NCBI RefSeq assembly: GCF_030325625.1
Contig: NZ_JACAIS010000003.1
Coordinates: 310,001 to 374,000 of the forward strand
From: Sphingobacterium sp. N143
GTDB lineage: Bacteria; Bacteroidota; Bacteroidia; Sphingobacteriales; Sphingobacteriaceae
DNA length: 64,000 nucleotides
Direction: 5' to 3'
Shown: piece by piece, positions 17,245-26,957 of the stretch
Layout of the letters: every line of letters starts with the position of its first letter
Numbering within the stretch: the first letter of the stretch is position 1
Translations under genes and position numbers: made by a program
Notes under the pieces: generated by a model
Database searches by the model: none
Told to the model about the DNA's origin: nothing
Seen by the model: only the letters and a program-made list of their open reading frames with translations

Positions 17245-19020
17245 TTAATTTTTGAAATGATAAAACTTCCAGTTCGTTTCATAATCCTGTGGTAGCCTAT
17301 CCCCTTTCAGAATAGCCCTCAATAGCTCCATGGGGAGATAATTTTCACGAATTACACGTTCATGAAATTCACGATATGACATCAGTCCCTGGTCTACCAT
17401 CTCCTCCTTAATGCGCAGCAATTGCAGGCCGCCGACGAGATATGCAAGTTGATATAAAGGGTCATAGCTTCCTTCAAACGAACGTTTCACTTCACCATGC
17501 GCATTGGTCCGCTCAAAGCCGACCCGATCGACTAAATAATTGATGCATTGTTGGGGAGTCCATTCTCCCAAATGAAATTTAATACTGAAAGTAATCCGTG
17601 CACAACGATGCATACGCCAGAATAACATGCCTATGCGCTCTTCAGGTGTTTTCGCAAAACCTTGGTTATATAACAGCAGCTCCCAATAAAGTGTCCATCC
17701 TTCAGTCCAAAAAGGCGTGTTAAATGTAGTTTCACGATAAGGCTTATAACGCCTGTTCATAAAATACTGCAAATGATGTCCTGGAATCAATTCATGCTGA
17801 ACCGTTCCTCTAGAAAAATAAGGGTTATTCCCCCGCATACTCATCAATTTTGCTTCTTGATCCATCGTATTCGTTGGGTAGGAAATACTGATTTCACGGC
17901 CTCCGGTAAAAAAAGGGTTAACCAACTGCCGTTCAGGTGTCATCATGATCATGCCCCAAGTTTCATCGGCCAGCTCAGGAATATCCATAAGCTCATGTTC
18001 CTTAATAAATTGCTGGGCCTCATTGTATAACTTCATAATGAGTTCAGGCTGTCTCCCCAGAGGCACATAAGTATTCTTAACTTTTTCCTGCGCAGCTTTC
18101 CAGTCCATACCATACCCCATTTCCTCACTTGCTTTCAAGAGTTCAGCTTCACACCATGTAAATTCCTGTTCAGCCAGTCTGAGTAAATCTGTAGCCGAAT
18201 AACTGATCATCTCTGCTTTTAATTTTTGATTGAGTTTTTCTTCACCAATAGGTATTCCCCCAATTTGACTACCATCATCAAAGACCTTCCAGTCACTTTT
18301 GAGTATAAGCTTCTCCTTATAATCAGACAACTTATTTTTGACCTGTTGAAAAATTGACGGCACCCACCATGTAAAATCAGGATCATATCCATGATAAAAG
18401 TCAAAGGTGCTGCAGAGCCGGAGATCCAACGAAACCAACAGCCCTGTCAGAAAGTTTACATCAGCATATGGAATAACAGGTTTCGAAGACAGACCAGCTA
18501 TAGCCCGATCAATTTGGGCTGCAACTAAGGTCAGTTCATGAGCAACTTCTTCTCCAGCTAATTTTTTTCCTCTTCGCCGTTGCTTTTCAAGTGCAAAAAT
18601 CTGTTCCGCAAAAGGTAAATAGGTCACTAATCTTTTATATTGTAAGCTATTTTCTTTTAGATCAGTAAGGCTGCTTTTCAGTTTCCGTTTTAACAAAATA
18701 AAATCAGCCCGACCTGATGGGTCTAATTCTTCATAAGGAAATTTATCCAGTACAGCTAAATATTCGTTGTTCAGTCGCTGCAGCCGTTCCATTTGTTCCG
18801 GAGAAAGGGCTGCATCTTGACTGCCCCAGTCTTTGGGCATTGGGCCATAAAAATAATTAATAGCCTCCACGTCATGGCCGTACCGAACAATATACGGTTC
18901 TATTGGCGTGGTATGATGATACAAATTGTTTTCTTGTGCTTGCATAGAAAAAGGTAGGATAAAAAACAGCACCATGCAGCGTACTTTTGTGCGTGCTGTC
19001 AGCGAGATTAGGTTCATCAT
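17245..19020 (-). CDS. DUF885-family zinc peptidase-like protein, exported
   Basis: About 591 aa. The motif HELIPGHHLQYF near residue 405, followed by a Glu in FWTEGWTLYWE, is the zinc-site signature of DUF885 proteins, which resemble M32/M3 metallopeptidases. The ATG at 19020 starts a signal peptide (MMNLISLTARTKVRCMVLFF, ending SMQAQ). The reading frame stays open to a TTG at 19050 that would overlap the stop of the upstream gene by 4 bp; I prefer the ATG. It probably cleaves small peptides in the periplasm. It is co-transcribed with the hydroxyproline enzymes, so a role in Pro/Hyp peptide processing is inferred. Confidence 0.88.
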   Translation of the reverse strand: MMNLISLTARTKVRCMVLFFILPFSMQAQENNLYHHTTPIEPYIVRYGHDVEAINYFYGPMPKDWGSQDAALSPEQMERLQRLNNEYLAVLDKFPYEELDPSGRADFILLKRKLKSSLTDLKENSLQYKRLVTYLPFAEQIFALEKQRRRGKKLAGEEVAHELTLVAAQIDRAIAGLSSKPVIPYADVNFLTGLLVSLDLRLCSTFDFYHGYDPDFTWWVPSIFQQVKNKLSDYKEKLILKSDWKVFDDGSQIGGIPIGEEKLNQKLKAEMISYSATDLLRLAEQEFTWCEAELLKASEEMGYGMDWKAAQEKVKNTYVPLGRQPELIMKLYNEAQQFIKEHELMDIPELADETWGMIMMTPERQLVNPFFTGGREISISYPTNTMDQEAKLMSMRGNNPYFSRGTVQHELIPGHHLQYFMNRRYKPYRETTFNTPFWTEGWTLYWELLLYNQGFAKTPEERIGMLFWRMHRCARITFSIKFHLGEWTPQQCINYLVDRVGFERTNAHGEVKRSFEGSYDPLYQLAYLVGGLQLLRIKEEMVDQGLMSYREFHERVIRENYLPMELLRAILKGDRLPQDYETNWKFYHFKN

Positions 19021-19046
19021 ATGGTAAATTTGGTTGAAAAAAACTG

Positions 19047-20360
19047 TCAACCGTCAAAGCGGTCTGGCTTAAAGCCTATGATATCCGATTCTATGGGTCT
19101 CCTGGACAAAAGATCTGAAACTATCTTTCCATAAGCAGGGCCAAGACTTAATCCCATCATTCCACCGCCACCTGCCACAACTGCGTTTCCGTATCTTTTC
19201 AACCCGCCCAGATAAGGCAATCCATCAGGTGAACAGGGTCTATAACCATACCATATGTTATCTTTTGGATAATCTACTTTTAATTCAGGATAATACTTCG
19301 GGATAGCTTCCACAATACCCTTTACCCTATTTTCATAAATTTTATCATTAGCCGGTCCAAGTTCCATCGTACCGCTGAATCGAATCTGGCCATTCATTGG
19401 TGTGACAGCAACACGTGCTTCAAGTAATAATGCTGCATGGTTCATGTTGTTTTCCACCATAGGATCATACATAAAGGAATACCCCTTACCTGGCATCAAT
19501 GGTATATTGATATCCAGTTTAGCCGCCAGTTGAGGCAAATAAGCTCCACCTGTCAATACAAAGGCATCTGCTTCAAAACTCCCTCTATTACTTATTGCCG
19601 CTTTAATGGTGTTACCAGCCACTGTAAATTTATTGACTTCTGTCTCCATATGAAACTCCACACCTTTCATCTTGAGGTACCCAATAAGCTGCTGCATCAA
19701 TTTAGGTGGATATATTTTCCCGTCACAACGATACAGTACTGCACCCAGAATATCCAATTTGAGATTTGGTTCCAGTTCCTGAACTTCATTTCCATTCAAT
19801 ATATCAACATCCAGCCCCAACTCCTGTGCGTGATGGGCAAGTTCAATTTCTTCGTGTTGTACCTCGCTAGACTTGTACATCATCAATATACCATTTTGCT
19901 TGAGTTCAAAATCAAAATCATCCTCCGCAGCCAAAGCGTTATACAATCCACTGCTGTATAAGTTTAAGTCACGAATAGCACAGGCATGTTTATCCACATG
20001 CGCTCGATTGGCATGCTTTAGAAATTTCAGCCCCCAACTCATTAATCTAGGGTTTAAAGAAGGACGTACATAGAAAGGGCTTTTCCTGTTAAACATCCAT
20101 TTAATCCCCTGTGCCACCATACCTGGAGCCGCCAATGGGGTAAAATGGCTTGGAACTATCATGCCCGCATTCCCATAAGAACAGTTGTTATCCCCCCTAT
20201 TTTTTTCCAGAATCTTTACTTTCCAACCATCTCTGACCAAATAATAAGCTGATGCCAATCCAGCTATTCCAGCACCAATGACCACCACTGTACCACTATT
20301 ATTTTCTTTCACCTTGTTATTGTCTAGTGTTAATTTACGATTATCCGAATGCTTTCTCAA
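19047..20360 (-). CDS. FAD-dependent D-amino acid dehydrogenase (DadA/DAO type), likely D-hydroxyproline dehydrogenase
   Basis: 437 aa. The dinucleotide motif VVVIGAGIAGLASAYYL lies at about residues 25-41 and the C-terminal FAD motif (RPCSPDGLPYLGG, AGGGGMMGLSLGPAYG) near 390-420, as in DAO-fold oxidoreductases. In a hydroxyproline operon it should oxidise cis-4-hydroxy-D-proline to pyrroline-4-hydroxy-2-carboxylate. No ATG precedes the FAD motif: the frame starts at a TTG (20360) that overlaps the stop of the epimerase gene by 4 bp, or at a GTG (20312). The overlap suggests translational coupling. A general D-amino acid dehydrogenase is the alternative. Confidence 0.9.
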   Translation of the reverse strand: MRKHSDNRKLTLDNNKVKENNSGTVVVIGAGIAGLASAYYLVRDGWKVKILEKNRGDNNCSYGNAGMIVPSHFTPLAAPGMVAQGIKWMFNRKSPFYVRPSLNPRLMSWGLKFLKHANRAHVDKHACAIRDLNLYSSGLYNALAAEDDFDFELKQNGILMMYKSSEVQHEEIELAHHAQELGLDVDILNGNEVQELEPNLKLDILGAVLYRCDGKIYPPKLMQQLIGYLKMKGVEFHMETEVNKFTVAGNTIKAAISNRGSFEADAFVLTGGAYLPQLAAKLDINIPLMPGKGYSFMYDPMVENNMNHAALLLEARVAVTPMNGQIRFSGTMELGPANDKIYENRVKGIVEAIPKYYPELKVDYPKDNIWYGYRPCSPDGLPYLGGLKRYGNAVVAGGGGMMGLSLGPAYGKIVSDLLSRRPIESDIIGFKPDRFDG

Positions 20361-21355
20361 ATTACCTGAAAACCGCCAAAATATGGGTCTTCATCATCTA
20401 AGAAAATGGTATTGTACCCTGTTATTCTTGCCCAGCCTTCCACCGAGGGAATAATAGCTGGTTTTCCAGCTACAGTAGTCTCCGCTTCAATTTTACCAAT
20501 AAACTGTGATCCGATATAACTTTCATGCACGAACGCTGTTCCTTTTTTAAGTTTACCTTTGGCATACCACTGGGCCATACGTGCAGAAGTACCTGTCCCA
20601 CAAGGAGAACGGTCCAATGCATTCTCTCCCACGAGAACCGCATTTCTTGCGGAGGAGCTTGTATGGACTGGGGTCCCTGTCCATTGAATATGGCTGAGTC
20701 CATAAATATGAGAATCTTCGGGATGCACAAAAGAGTATTTTTCATTAAGCAGCTGACGGATTATTTTGCCATAATGGATCAACTGACTGGCAGAATATGT
20801 GCTGATATCTTTAAAATTAGCCTGTGGATCGATGATTCCATAAAAGTTCCCACCATAAGCCACATCCACCGTGATCATACCCAGGTCCGGGCAGTCAACC
20901 GTTAATCCTTCAGCATATAAGAAAGATTTTACATTGGTCAGTTTTACACTGGTGACTTTCTGGCCTTTCTGCTCATAGTCAATATGTACAAGCCCTGCCG
21001 GTGTTTCCAATCTTAATTTACCCGGTACTTTGGGTGTAACCAGCCCCTCTTCTATAGCAATCGTCACCGTACCGATGGTACCGTGCCCACACATGGGCAG
21101 ACAACCACTCGTTTCAATATAAAGAACGCCAATATCATTTTCCGGGTCGACCGCTGGATAAAGCATGCTGCCACTCATCATATCATGTCCTCGAGGCTCA
21201 AACATCAGTCCTTTTCGAATCCAATCATAATCCCGCATAAAATGTAGCCTTCGCTCCATCATTGAATCACCTTGCAAAAGCGGAGCACCACCTGCAACCA
21301 ATCTTACCGGACATCCGCAAGTATGCGAATCAATACAAAAAAAAGTTTTCTTCAT
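20357..21355 (-). CDS. 4-hydroxyproline 2-epimerase (proline racemase family)
   Basis: 332 aa, the usual family length. Both catalytic cysteines are present: C89 in MCGHGTIG and C252 in DRSPCGTGTS. The second Cys separates epimerases and racemases from the trans-3-hydroxyproline dehydratases, which have Thr. It interconverts trans-4-hydroxy-L-proline and cis-4-hydroxy-D-proline, the first step of bacterial hydroxyproline breakdown in the cytoplasm. It is flanked by the aldehyde dehydrogenase (gap 19 bp) and the FAD oxidase, which fit the next steps. Proline racemase is unlikely given these neighbours. Confidence 0.93.
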   Translation of the reverse strand: MKKTFFCIDSHTCGCPVRLVAGGAPLLQGDSMMERRLHFMRDYDWIRKGLMFEPRGHDMMSGSMLYPAVDPENDIGVLYIETSGCLPMCGHGTIGTVTIAIEEGLVTPKVPGKLRLETPAGLVHIDYEQKGQKVTSVKLTNVKSFLYAEGLTVDCPDLGMITVDVAYGGNFYGIIDPQANFKDISTYSASQLIHYGKIIRQLLNEKYSFVHPEDSHIYGLSHIQWTGTPVHTSSSARNAVLVGENALDRSPCGTGTSARMAQWYAKGKLKKGTAFVHESYIGSQFIGKIEAETTVAGKPAIIPSVEGWARITGYNTIFLDDEDPYFGGFQVI

Positions 21356-21374
21356 CGTTGATAGCTCATCATTA

Positions 21375-22832
21375 TTATTCTTTGGTCCATTGCTGATTGA
21401 CCAATCTGTTTATATGAAGTGGATTTTCATCTTGCAGCTCCATCGGCAAGAATTCATTAGGCCAATTTTGAAAACTGATCGGTTTCAGAAAACGCTTCAC
21501 GGCATCGGGCCCAACGGATGTAAAGCGTGCATCCGTGCTTGCTGGAAACGGTCCCCCATGCTGCATTGCATATTGTACTTCCACGCCTGTTGGCATGCCC
21601 TGAAACAAGAGCCTTCCACATTTGTCCTGCGCCAGGACAAAAAGTTCTTTATATTTTCGGATGTCATTTTCCGATGCCGCGAAAGTCAGCGTAATTTGAC
21701 CGTTCAAGCTCTCCATTATAGTTCGCATTTCATCTTCGTCACTACAGGTAATGATCAAGCCGAAAGGTCCGAAGACTTCCTCCAGGAGAGTTGGATCCGC
21801 TAAAACCTGCGCAGCGTCTGTTTCCACTAGCATGGCCTGCGCCATTCCGCCTTGCATCTCATTTCCCCCCACAGCAAGCAGTTTTACCCCATCATGTCTC
21901 TTCATCTCCGCCGTCAATCGATCATAATTTTCCAATATTCCCGGGTGCAACATGGTGCCTGCAGAGATTGTGGCCAATTCCTTTTTCAAATGAGCTTTGA
22001 GTAGTTCCAATTTTTCTCCAGCAAGACCAATCAATACGCCAGGATTGGTGCAGAACTGCCCCACACCCAATGCCAGTGACCCGATATACTGTTTGGCAAA
22101 TCCATCCACCTGATTATTGAGATAATCAGGCAATACGAATACCGGGTTTATACTCCCCATCTCTGCAAATACTGGAATGGGATCCGGACGTGACTGTCCT
22201 AAATCATATAATGATTTACCGCCTTTAAAGGAACCTGTGAATGCCACAGCTTTGACCAAAGGATGCTGCACCAATTGCTGCCCTGTAGCCATTGCATCTG
22301 CTACGATGTGGTTAAAGACACCTGCCGGCGCTCCAAATTTGGCAAGCCCCCGATCAATGGCATCTGCCATCAATTGTGATGTTTTGACATGTGCAGGGTG
22401 GGCCTTTATGATGACTGAACATCCTGCTCCAATGGCACTTGCAGTATCCCCCCCAGCAGTCGAAAAAGCAAAAGGAAAGTTGCTTGCCCCAAAGACCACT
22501 ACAGGACCAAGTCCCTTATTATATTTGCGCAGATCAAACTGTCCATTGGGATCCTGGTCAATTCTTGCTTCACTGTAAATACCTGTCCCAACCGCATCAG
22601 CATACTTACGCCACTGATTGACCGTTCTTACTTTTTCACCTTGAAGCCGACCTATAGGTAAAGCTGTCTCTACATGTGCTGTTTCAATCAAAACGTCACC
22701 AAGGGACTCTATTTCTGCAGCAATGGCATACATTAGTTTTGCACGTTGGTCAACATTACATTGTTGCATAAACTGAAATCCGGCTTCAGCCAGCTGTACG
22801 ACACGATCAATCTCATTTTTATTCCAAATCAT
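21375..22832 (-). CDS. 2-oxoglutarate semialdehyde (2,5-dioxovalerate) dehydrogenase
   Basis: About 485 aa from the ATG at 22832 (MIWNKNEIDRVVQLAEAG); a GTG at 22898 would add 22 residues of poor family fit. The aldehyde dehydrogenase fold is clear: cofactor region VVVFGASNFPFAFSTAGGD, general base Glu in FAEMGSINPV and nucleophile Cys in GQFCTNPG. The NFPFAFS and GSINPVF wording is typical of the ketoglutarate semialdehyde dehydrogenase branch. It makes 2-oxoglutarate, the end product of the hydroxyproline pathway, using NAD(P)+. It lies between the deaminase and the epimerase genes. Confidence 0.92.
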   Translation of the reverse strand: MIWNKNEIDRVVQLAEAGFQFMQQCNVDQRAKLMYAIAAEIESLGDVLIETAHVETALPIGRLQGEKVRTVNQWRKYADAVGTGIYSEARIDQDPNGQFDLRKYNKGLGPVVVFGASNFPFAFSTAGGDTASAIGAGCSVIIKAHPAHVKTSQLMADAIDRGLAKFGAPAGVFNHIVADAMATGQQLVQHPLVKAVAFTGSFKGGKSLYDLGQSRPDPIPVFAEMGSINPVFVLPDYLNNQVDGFAKQYIGSLALGVGQFCTNPGVLIGLAGEKLELLKAHLKKELATISAGTMLHPGILENYDRLTAEMKRHDGVKLLAVGGNEMQGGMAQAMLVETDAAQVLADPTLLEEVFGPFGLIITCSDEDEMRTIMESLNGQITLTFAASENDIRKYKELFVLAQDKCGRLLFQGMPTGVEVQYAMQHGGPFPASTDARFTSVGPDAVKRFLKPISFQNWPNEFLPMELQDENPLHINRLVNQQWTKE

Positions 22833-22963
22833 AATGTTTATTTTACTATGGTCATCTAAATCGCTTACTTCCGTAATCAATTTTTTAATCGTCCACACTA
22901 CTATATATGATACTTAATAAACAGCCATATGTTTGATGACTGTTTAAAAGACAACTTGATTTT

Positions 22964-23863
22964 CTATAATTGTGGTCTGCTCGCTATCGCATCAGCAATA
23001 ATCTTTTTAATTCGCTGCTCCTCTTCTCCAATCAATGGCAAACGCGGAGCGCGTGTATATGGCGTAGAAATCCCCTCCGCCGTGGCAGCCAGCTTAATAT
23101 ATTGTACCAACTTTGGATGGATGTCCAGCTCCAGCAACGGCATAAACCAACGGTATATCGCTATAGCTTTCTCATATTCACCCTTATTGACAAGGTCATA
23201 CATCGCTACCGTTTCTTTTGGGAATGCATCTACCAACCCGGCAACAAGGCCATCAGCCCCCAGCATTAAAGACTCTAAACAGATCGTATCCACTCCGCCT
23301 AGAATCTTTAATCGGTCAGCAAAACGGTTTCTTAAACGTGTCACATTGGTTAAGTCTCGGGTGGATTCTTTCACCGCTTGAATATTAGGCTCTAACAACA
23401 GTTCCTCAAACATATCCACAGAGACATAAGTACCATAATCCACAGGATTGTTATAGATCAAAATGGGCAATTTTGTACTTTGTGCAACAGCACGAAAATA
23501 AGCCACTGCCTCCCTGTCATCAGCACGATAACGCATTGGCGGCAATAACATCAGACCATCTCCACCGAGTTTTTCTGTCATTTGTGCCACTGCTATTGCT
23601 GCAACAGTTGTATTCTCCGCAATATTGAGCAGCACAGGGATACGACCATTTACCAGTTTAAGCGCGTATTTCAATAATTCGTATTTCTCGTCATTACTCA
23701 AGACGCTTGCCTCACCCAGTGATCCAGCGATAATTAGACCGTGAACACCTGCATTCAGCTGCGCTTCAATATTTTTACCAAACATCTCAAAATCCAGATT
23801 CCCTTCTTCATCAAACGGAGATAACATTGCTGGATAAATTCCCTTCCAATTTAATTGTGCCAT
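22964..23863 (-). CDS. DapA-family lyase, likely pyrroline-4-hydroxy-2-carboxylate deaminase
   Basis: 299 aa TIM barrel of the dihydrodipicolinate synthase/NAL family. The Schiff-base Lys is in IQAVKEST (about residue 166), the Tyr of the proton relay is in PILIYNNPV, and the substrate loop reads AGSLGEAS. In hydroxyproline operons this branch deaminates pyrroline-4-hydroxy-2-carboxylate to 2-oxoglutarate semialdehyde, which the next gene oxidises. It is the first gene of the seven-gene - strand run. Another DapA-family lyase activity cannot be excluded without a tree, but the neighbours make the deaminase the best call. Confidence 0.88.
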   Translation of the reverse strand: MAQLNWKGIYPAMLSPFDEEGNLDFEMFGKNIEAQLNAGVHGLIIAGSLGEASVLSNDEKYELLKYALKLVNGRIPVLLNIAENTTVAAIAVAQMTEKLGGDGLMLLPPMRYRADDREAVAYFRAVAQSTKLPILIYNNPVDYGTYVSVDMFEELLLEPNIQAVKESTRDLTNVTRLRNRFADRLKILGGVDTICLESLMLGADGLVAGLVDAFPKETVAMYDLVNKGEYEKAIAIYRWFMPLLELDIHPKLVQYIKLAATAEGISTPYTRAPRLPLIGEEEQRIKKIIADAIASRPQL

Positions 23864-23893
23864 AGTTATATTAATTTTTATATTTCTTTATCA

Positions 23894-23901
23894 CAAATCT
23901 A
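23894..23901 (-). promoter_or_regulatory. Candidate -7 element of the hydroxyproline operon
   Basis: TAGATTTG on the reverse strand matches TAnnTTTG 31 bp upstream of the DapA-like ATG. No TTG lies 19-21 bp further upstream, so an activator may be needed or the match may be chance. Confidence 0.35.
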
Positions 23902-24140
23902 TTTGGAATCACCGTTCTGATCTTCTCGTGAATTAATCAAGACTAACCTGATTTTGACCTTTTCACTTCAAGAGGTTTATACATGGATATTTAGTTGTAT
24001 TATCAATTCTGATCCATCAACATCGTATTGTCAGCATGTCAACGAACAAAATAAGGTGAATATCTGTTAAAATGCAATCTATATTATCAAAACTTAAATG
24101 TAATTTCAACATTTATTATAAGACTAACAAAAAATATTTC

Positions 24141-26876
24141 ATGAGAAGCAAACAGTTATATCTAATTCTCGGGTCCCATTTCCTCTATTTTCTCTTTTCA
24201 ACCTCCTGTTATGGGCAACAGTCTTTTTGGGAAAAAATAGAGAAACAACCGGCAACACTAGGTATTGATAAGGGGTCTGAAAGTTTTACACTTCAAAGCT
24301 TAGCACTTACTTTATTAAAAACATCGCAGACCGTGTCAGGATTGAAGCTCCATGATGATTCTGTTTTTGACTTTACTCCAGATGAGTTACTTCCCAAACG
24401 TGACCGTAACAGTTTTTATCATTTAGGCGATATTAACCTTGCTGTTCGGCAAAGCGACAATGACCAATGGCATTTTTACTCTTCCGCGAAACATCGTCAA
24501 CCTGTATCTCCTCTAACCACATTTAACACTCAGCTGGCAAAAGCGGATCTTTCAAATACATTGGATGGTATTCCATTGCAAGTCATCCGTACATGGGAAA
24601 ACCATAATGGAGATCTTGTCTTGCGATTTGAGATCAAAAACACGACGCATAAAACCTATGAGATCGGAGATCTCGGTGTGCCGATGATATTCAACAATCA
24701 TATGGACGCCAAGAGTCTGGATTCAGCACATCATGATAATGTTTTTTTTGATCCCTATATAGGTTGTGATGCTGGTTATCTTCAAGTAAACAGATTGCAT
24801 GGTTTGGGGCCAAGCCTTTTGATTCTCCCATTGGAAGGAACTGGTTTCGAGGCTTACAACCCGCTAAATGACGACCCTACCCCTCGAAGTATAACTTTTG
24901 AAGGATTCCACGAATGGATGATACATAGTAAAGCTACCGCCCAAACTGCCTGGCAGAATGCCGTTCCTTGGAACATTCCAACCTCTACCCTTTTAAAGCC
25001 AGGTGCCTCGAAATCCATTGGCTTCCGCTTTGTACTCGCTCCTTCCATTAAAGCAAAAGAAGATGTGCTTATACAGCAGCATAAACCTGTTGCCATTGGA
25101 GCTCCAGGTTATATTGTTCCGATGGATGCTCCAGCAAAACTATTTATACATTATCATAAAGCAATTTCAAAAATTACCGTCTCTCCTGCAAATGCACTCA
25201 GCCTAAAAAAAATGTCCCCCACCAAGAACGGATGGATGGCTTATGAACTTACCGGTCAACATTGGGGCCGGGCACGGTTAACAATCCATTACAGTGATGG
25301 ATTACAGCAGACCGTTCATTACAAAGTGATCAAATCCGAAGTAGAGGTGGTAAAAGATTTGGGACATTTTCTAACAAACAAGCAATGGTTTAACGAGCGG
25401 AATGATCCATTTGGCCGTGCTCCCTCCATCATGACCTACGACAATGAAACACAACAACTGGTCAAACAGGAACAACGGGCATGGTTTGCAGGCTTAAGTG
25501 ATGAGGCTGGGGCCGCAAGCTGGCTCGCTGCCCTTATGAAGCAGATCCTTATCCCTGACCCACAGGAAATTGAAAAGATCAGGCTATTTATGAAGGAAAC
25601 TCTCTTTGGAAAAATACAATTAGCTTCCGGGAAAGATAAATATGGAGTAGTCAAAAGTCTATTCTACTATGAGCCAGACAGCATGCCTATGGGAACCTAT
25701 GTTGACACTATCAATTTTAAAACCTGGGCGGCTTGGCCAAAAAAAGAAGCGATGGACTTAGGGAGATCCTATAATTATCCACATGTCGCTGCAGCACATT
25801 GGGTCTTTTATTGCCTGGCCAAAAATTATCCAACTTTAGTCCCCGATGAAACCTGGAGGACTTATTTGGATCGCGCTTTTGAGACTACAATGGCTATGGT
25901 GGAGAAAGCTCCATATTATGCCCAATTTGGTCAGATGGAAGGGAGCATTTTTCTCATCCTGCTCAATGATCTCAGAAAAGAGGGCTTTTCGGATCATGCC
26001 AATCGCCTGGAAGCTGCCATGCGAAAACGAGCGGAACACTGGAGGGGTCTTCCCTATCCTTTTGGCAGCGAAATGCCATGGGACTCAACGGGGCAGGAAG
26101 AAGTATACCTCTGGTCCAAATTTTTTGGTTTTGACGATAAAGCACTGGTTACCTTGAATGCCATCCTTGCTTATACTCCTGTCTTACCTCATTGGGGATA
26201 CAATGGAAGTGCCAGACGTTACTGGGATTTTGTTTATGGTGGAAAGCTATCCCGCATCGAACGACAGTTGCACCATTATGGTTCTGCACTCAACGCTATT
26301 CCATTATTAACCGATTATAGAGATCATCCAGATGATTTTTACCTTCTTCGTGTGGGCCATGCTGCTATGATGGGAGCACTTGCCAATGTCACGGCAGAAG
26401 GATTCGGTCCGGCCGCCTTCCATTCTTACCCAGCAACTTTAACCATCGATGGAATGACTGGCGACTATGGCTGTGGTTTTTATGGTTATGCGATCAACTC
26501 GGGCACCTATATTTATAAGCATCCAGAATTTGGTTGGTTAGCATTTAGTGGTACACTTACTGAGGACCAAAACAATATCTCTGTCAAAATCAAGACCGCC
26601 GGAAAATCCCGCGTATATTTAGCGGAAGAGAAACTTTGGATCACACTGGAAGCCGGACAGCTCGACCGCCTCAGCTACAACAAAACCAACCGGTCAATAC
26701 GTTTATATTTTGATCGGTCCCCTTTGCAGGCAGCTGCTTTCAAGCTCAGCATTGATGCTAAAAACCCTTACAAGGTCGTTGGCTATGATGCTAATCCATC
26801 CGCCACCTATACAATTCCATCGCAGGTAGAAACGATTGTTTTATCTCCTGCCCCATATAACAGCATAAAAGACTAA
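24141..26876 (+). CDS. Large secreted DUF5695-like protein
   Basis: About 911 aa from the ATG at 24141, which gives a signal peptide (MRSKQLYLILGSHFLYFLFS, ending SCYGQ); an ATG at 24072 would add 23 residues. Residues to about 400 are beta-rich, and about 430-800 are helix-rich with repeated aromatic and acidic motifs (DEAGAASWLAALMKQ, RSYNYPHVAAAHWVFYCLAK, GQMEGSIFLILLNDL, WGYNGSARRYWDFVYGGK), suggesting an alpha/alpha toroid as in several glycoside hydrolases. I recognise it as probably the DUF5695 family, which has no activity I can state. It stands alone between the hydroxyproline operon and the metal pump. Confidence 0.75.
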   Translation: MRSKQLYLILGSHFLYFLFSTSCYGQQSFWEKIEKQPATLGIDKGSESFTLQSLALTLLKTSQTVSGLKLHDDSVFDFTPDELLPKRDRNSFYHLGDINLAVRQSDNDQWHFYSSAKHRQPVSPLTTFNTQLAKADLSNTLDGIPLQVIRTWENHNGDLVLRFEIKNTTHKTYEIGDLGVPMIFNNHMDAKSLDSAHHDNVFFDPYIGCDAGYLQVNRLHGLGPSLLILPLEGTGFEAYNPLNDDPTPRSITFEGFHEWMIHSKATAQTAWQNAVPWNIPTSTLLKPGASKSIGFRFVLAPSIKAKEDVLIQQHKPVAIGAPGYIVPMDAPAKLFIHYHKAISKITVSPANALSLKKMSPTKNGWMAYELTGQHWGRARLTIHYSDGLQQTVHYKVIKSEVEVVKDLGHFLTNKQWFNERNDPFGRAPSIMTYDNETQQLVKQEQRAWFAGLSDEAGAASWLAALMKQILIPDPQEIEKIRLFMKETLFGKIQLASGKDKYGVVKSLFYYEPDSMPMGTYVDTINFKTWAAWPKKEAMDLGRSYNYPHVAAAHWVFYCLAKNYPTLVPDETWRTYLDRAFETTMAMVEKAPYYAQFGQMEGSIFLILLNDLRKEGFSDHANRLEAAMRKRAEHWRGLPYPFGSEMPWDSTGQEEVYLWSKFFGFDDKALVTLNAILAYTPVLPHWGYNGSARRYWDFVYGGKLSRIERQLHHYGSALNAIPLLTDYRDHPDDFYLLRVGHAAMMGALANVTAEGFGPAAFHSYPATLTIDGMTGDYGCGFYGYAINSGTYIYKHPEFGWLAFSGTLTEDQNNISVKIKTAGKSRVYLAEEKLWITLEAGQLDRLSYNKTNRSIRLYFDRSPLQAAAFKLSIDAKNPYKVVGYDANPSATYTIPSQVETIVLSPAPYNSIKD

Positions 26877-26887
26877 CGCGTTGAAAA

Positions 26888-26931
26888 CAACAAAGGTTGC
26901 CCTGTATTATTAACAGGCAACCTTTTTGTTG
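26888..26931. terminator. Bidirectional terminator between the DUF5695-like gene and czcA
   Basis: AAAGGTTGCC-c-TGT pairs with ACAGGCAACCTTT around ATTATTA, with AACAAC / GTTGTT outside and T-runs on both strands. It separates two convergent genes. Confidence 0.8.
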
Positions 26932-26957
26932 TATATAGTAATTAGAATATGGGCAAA

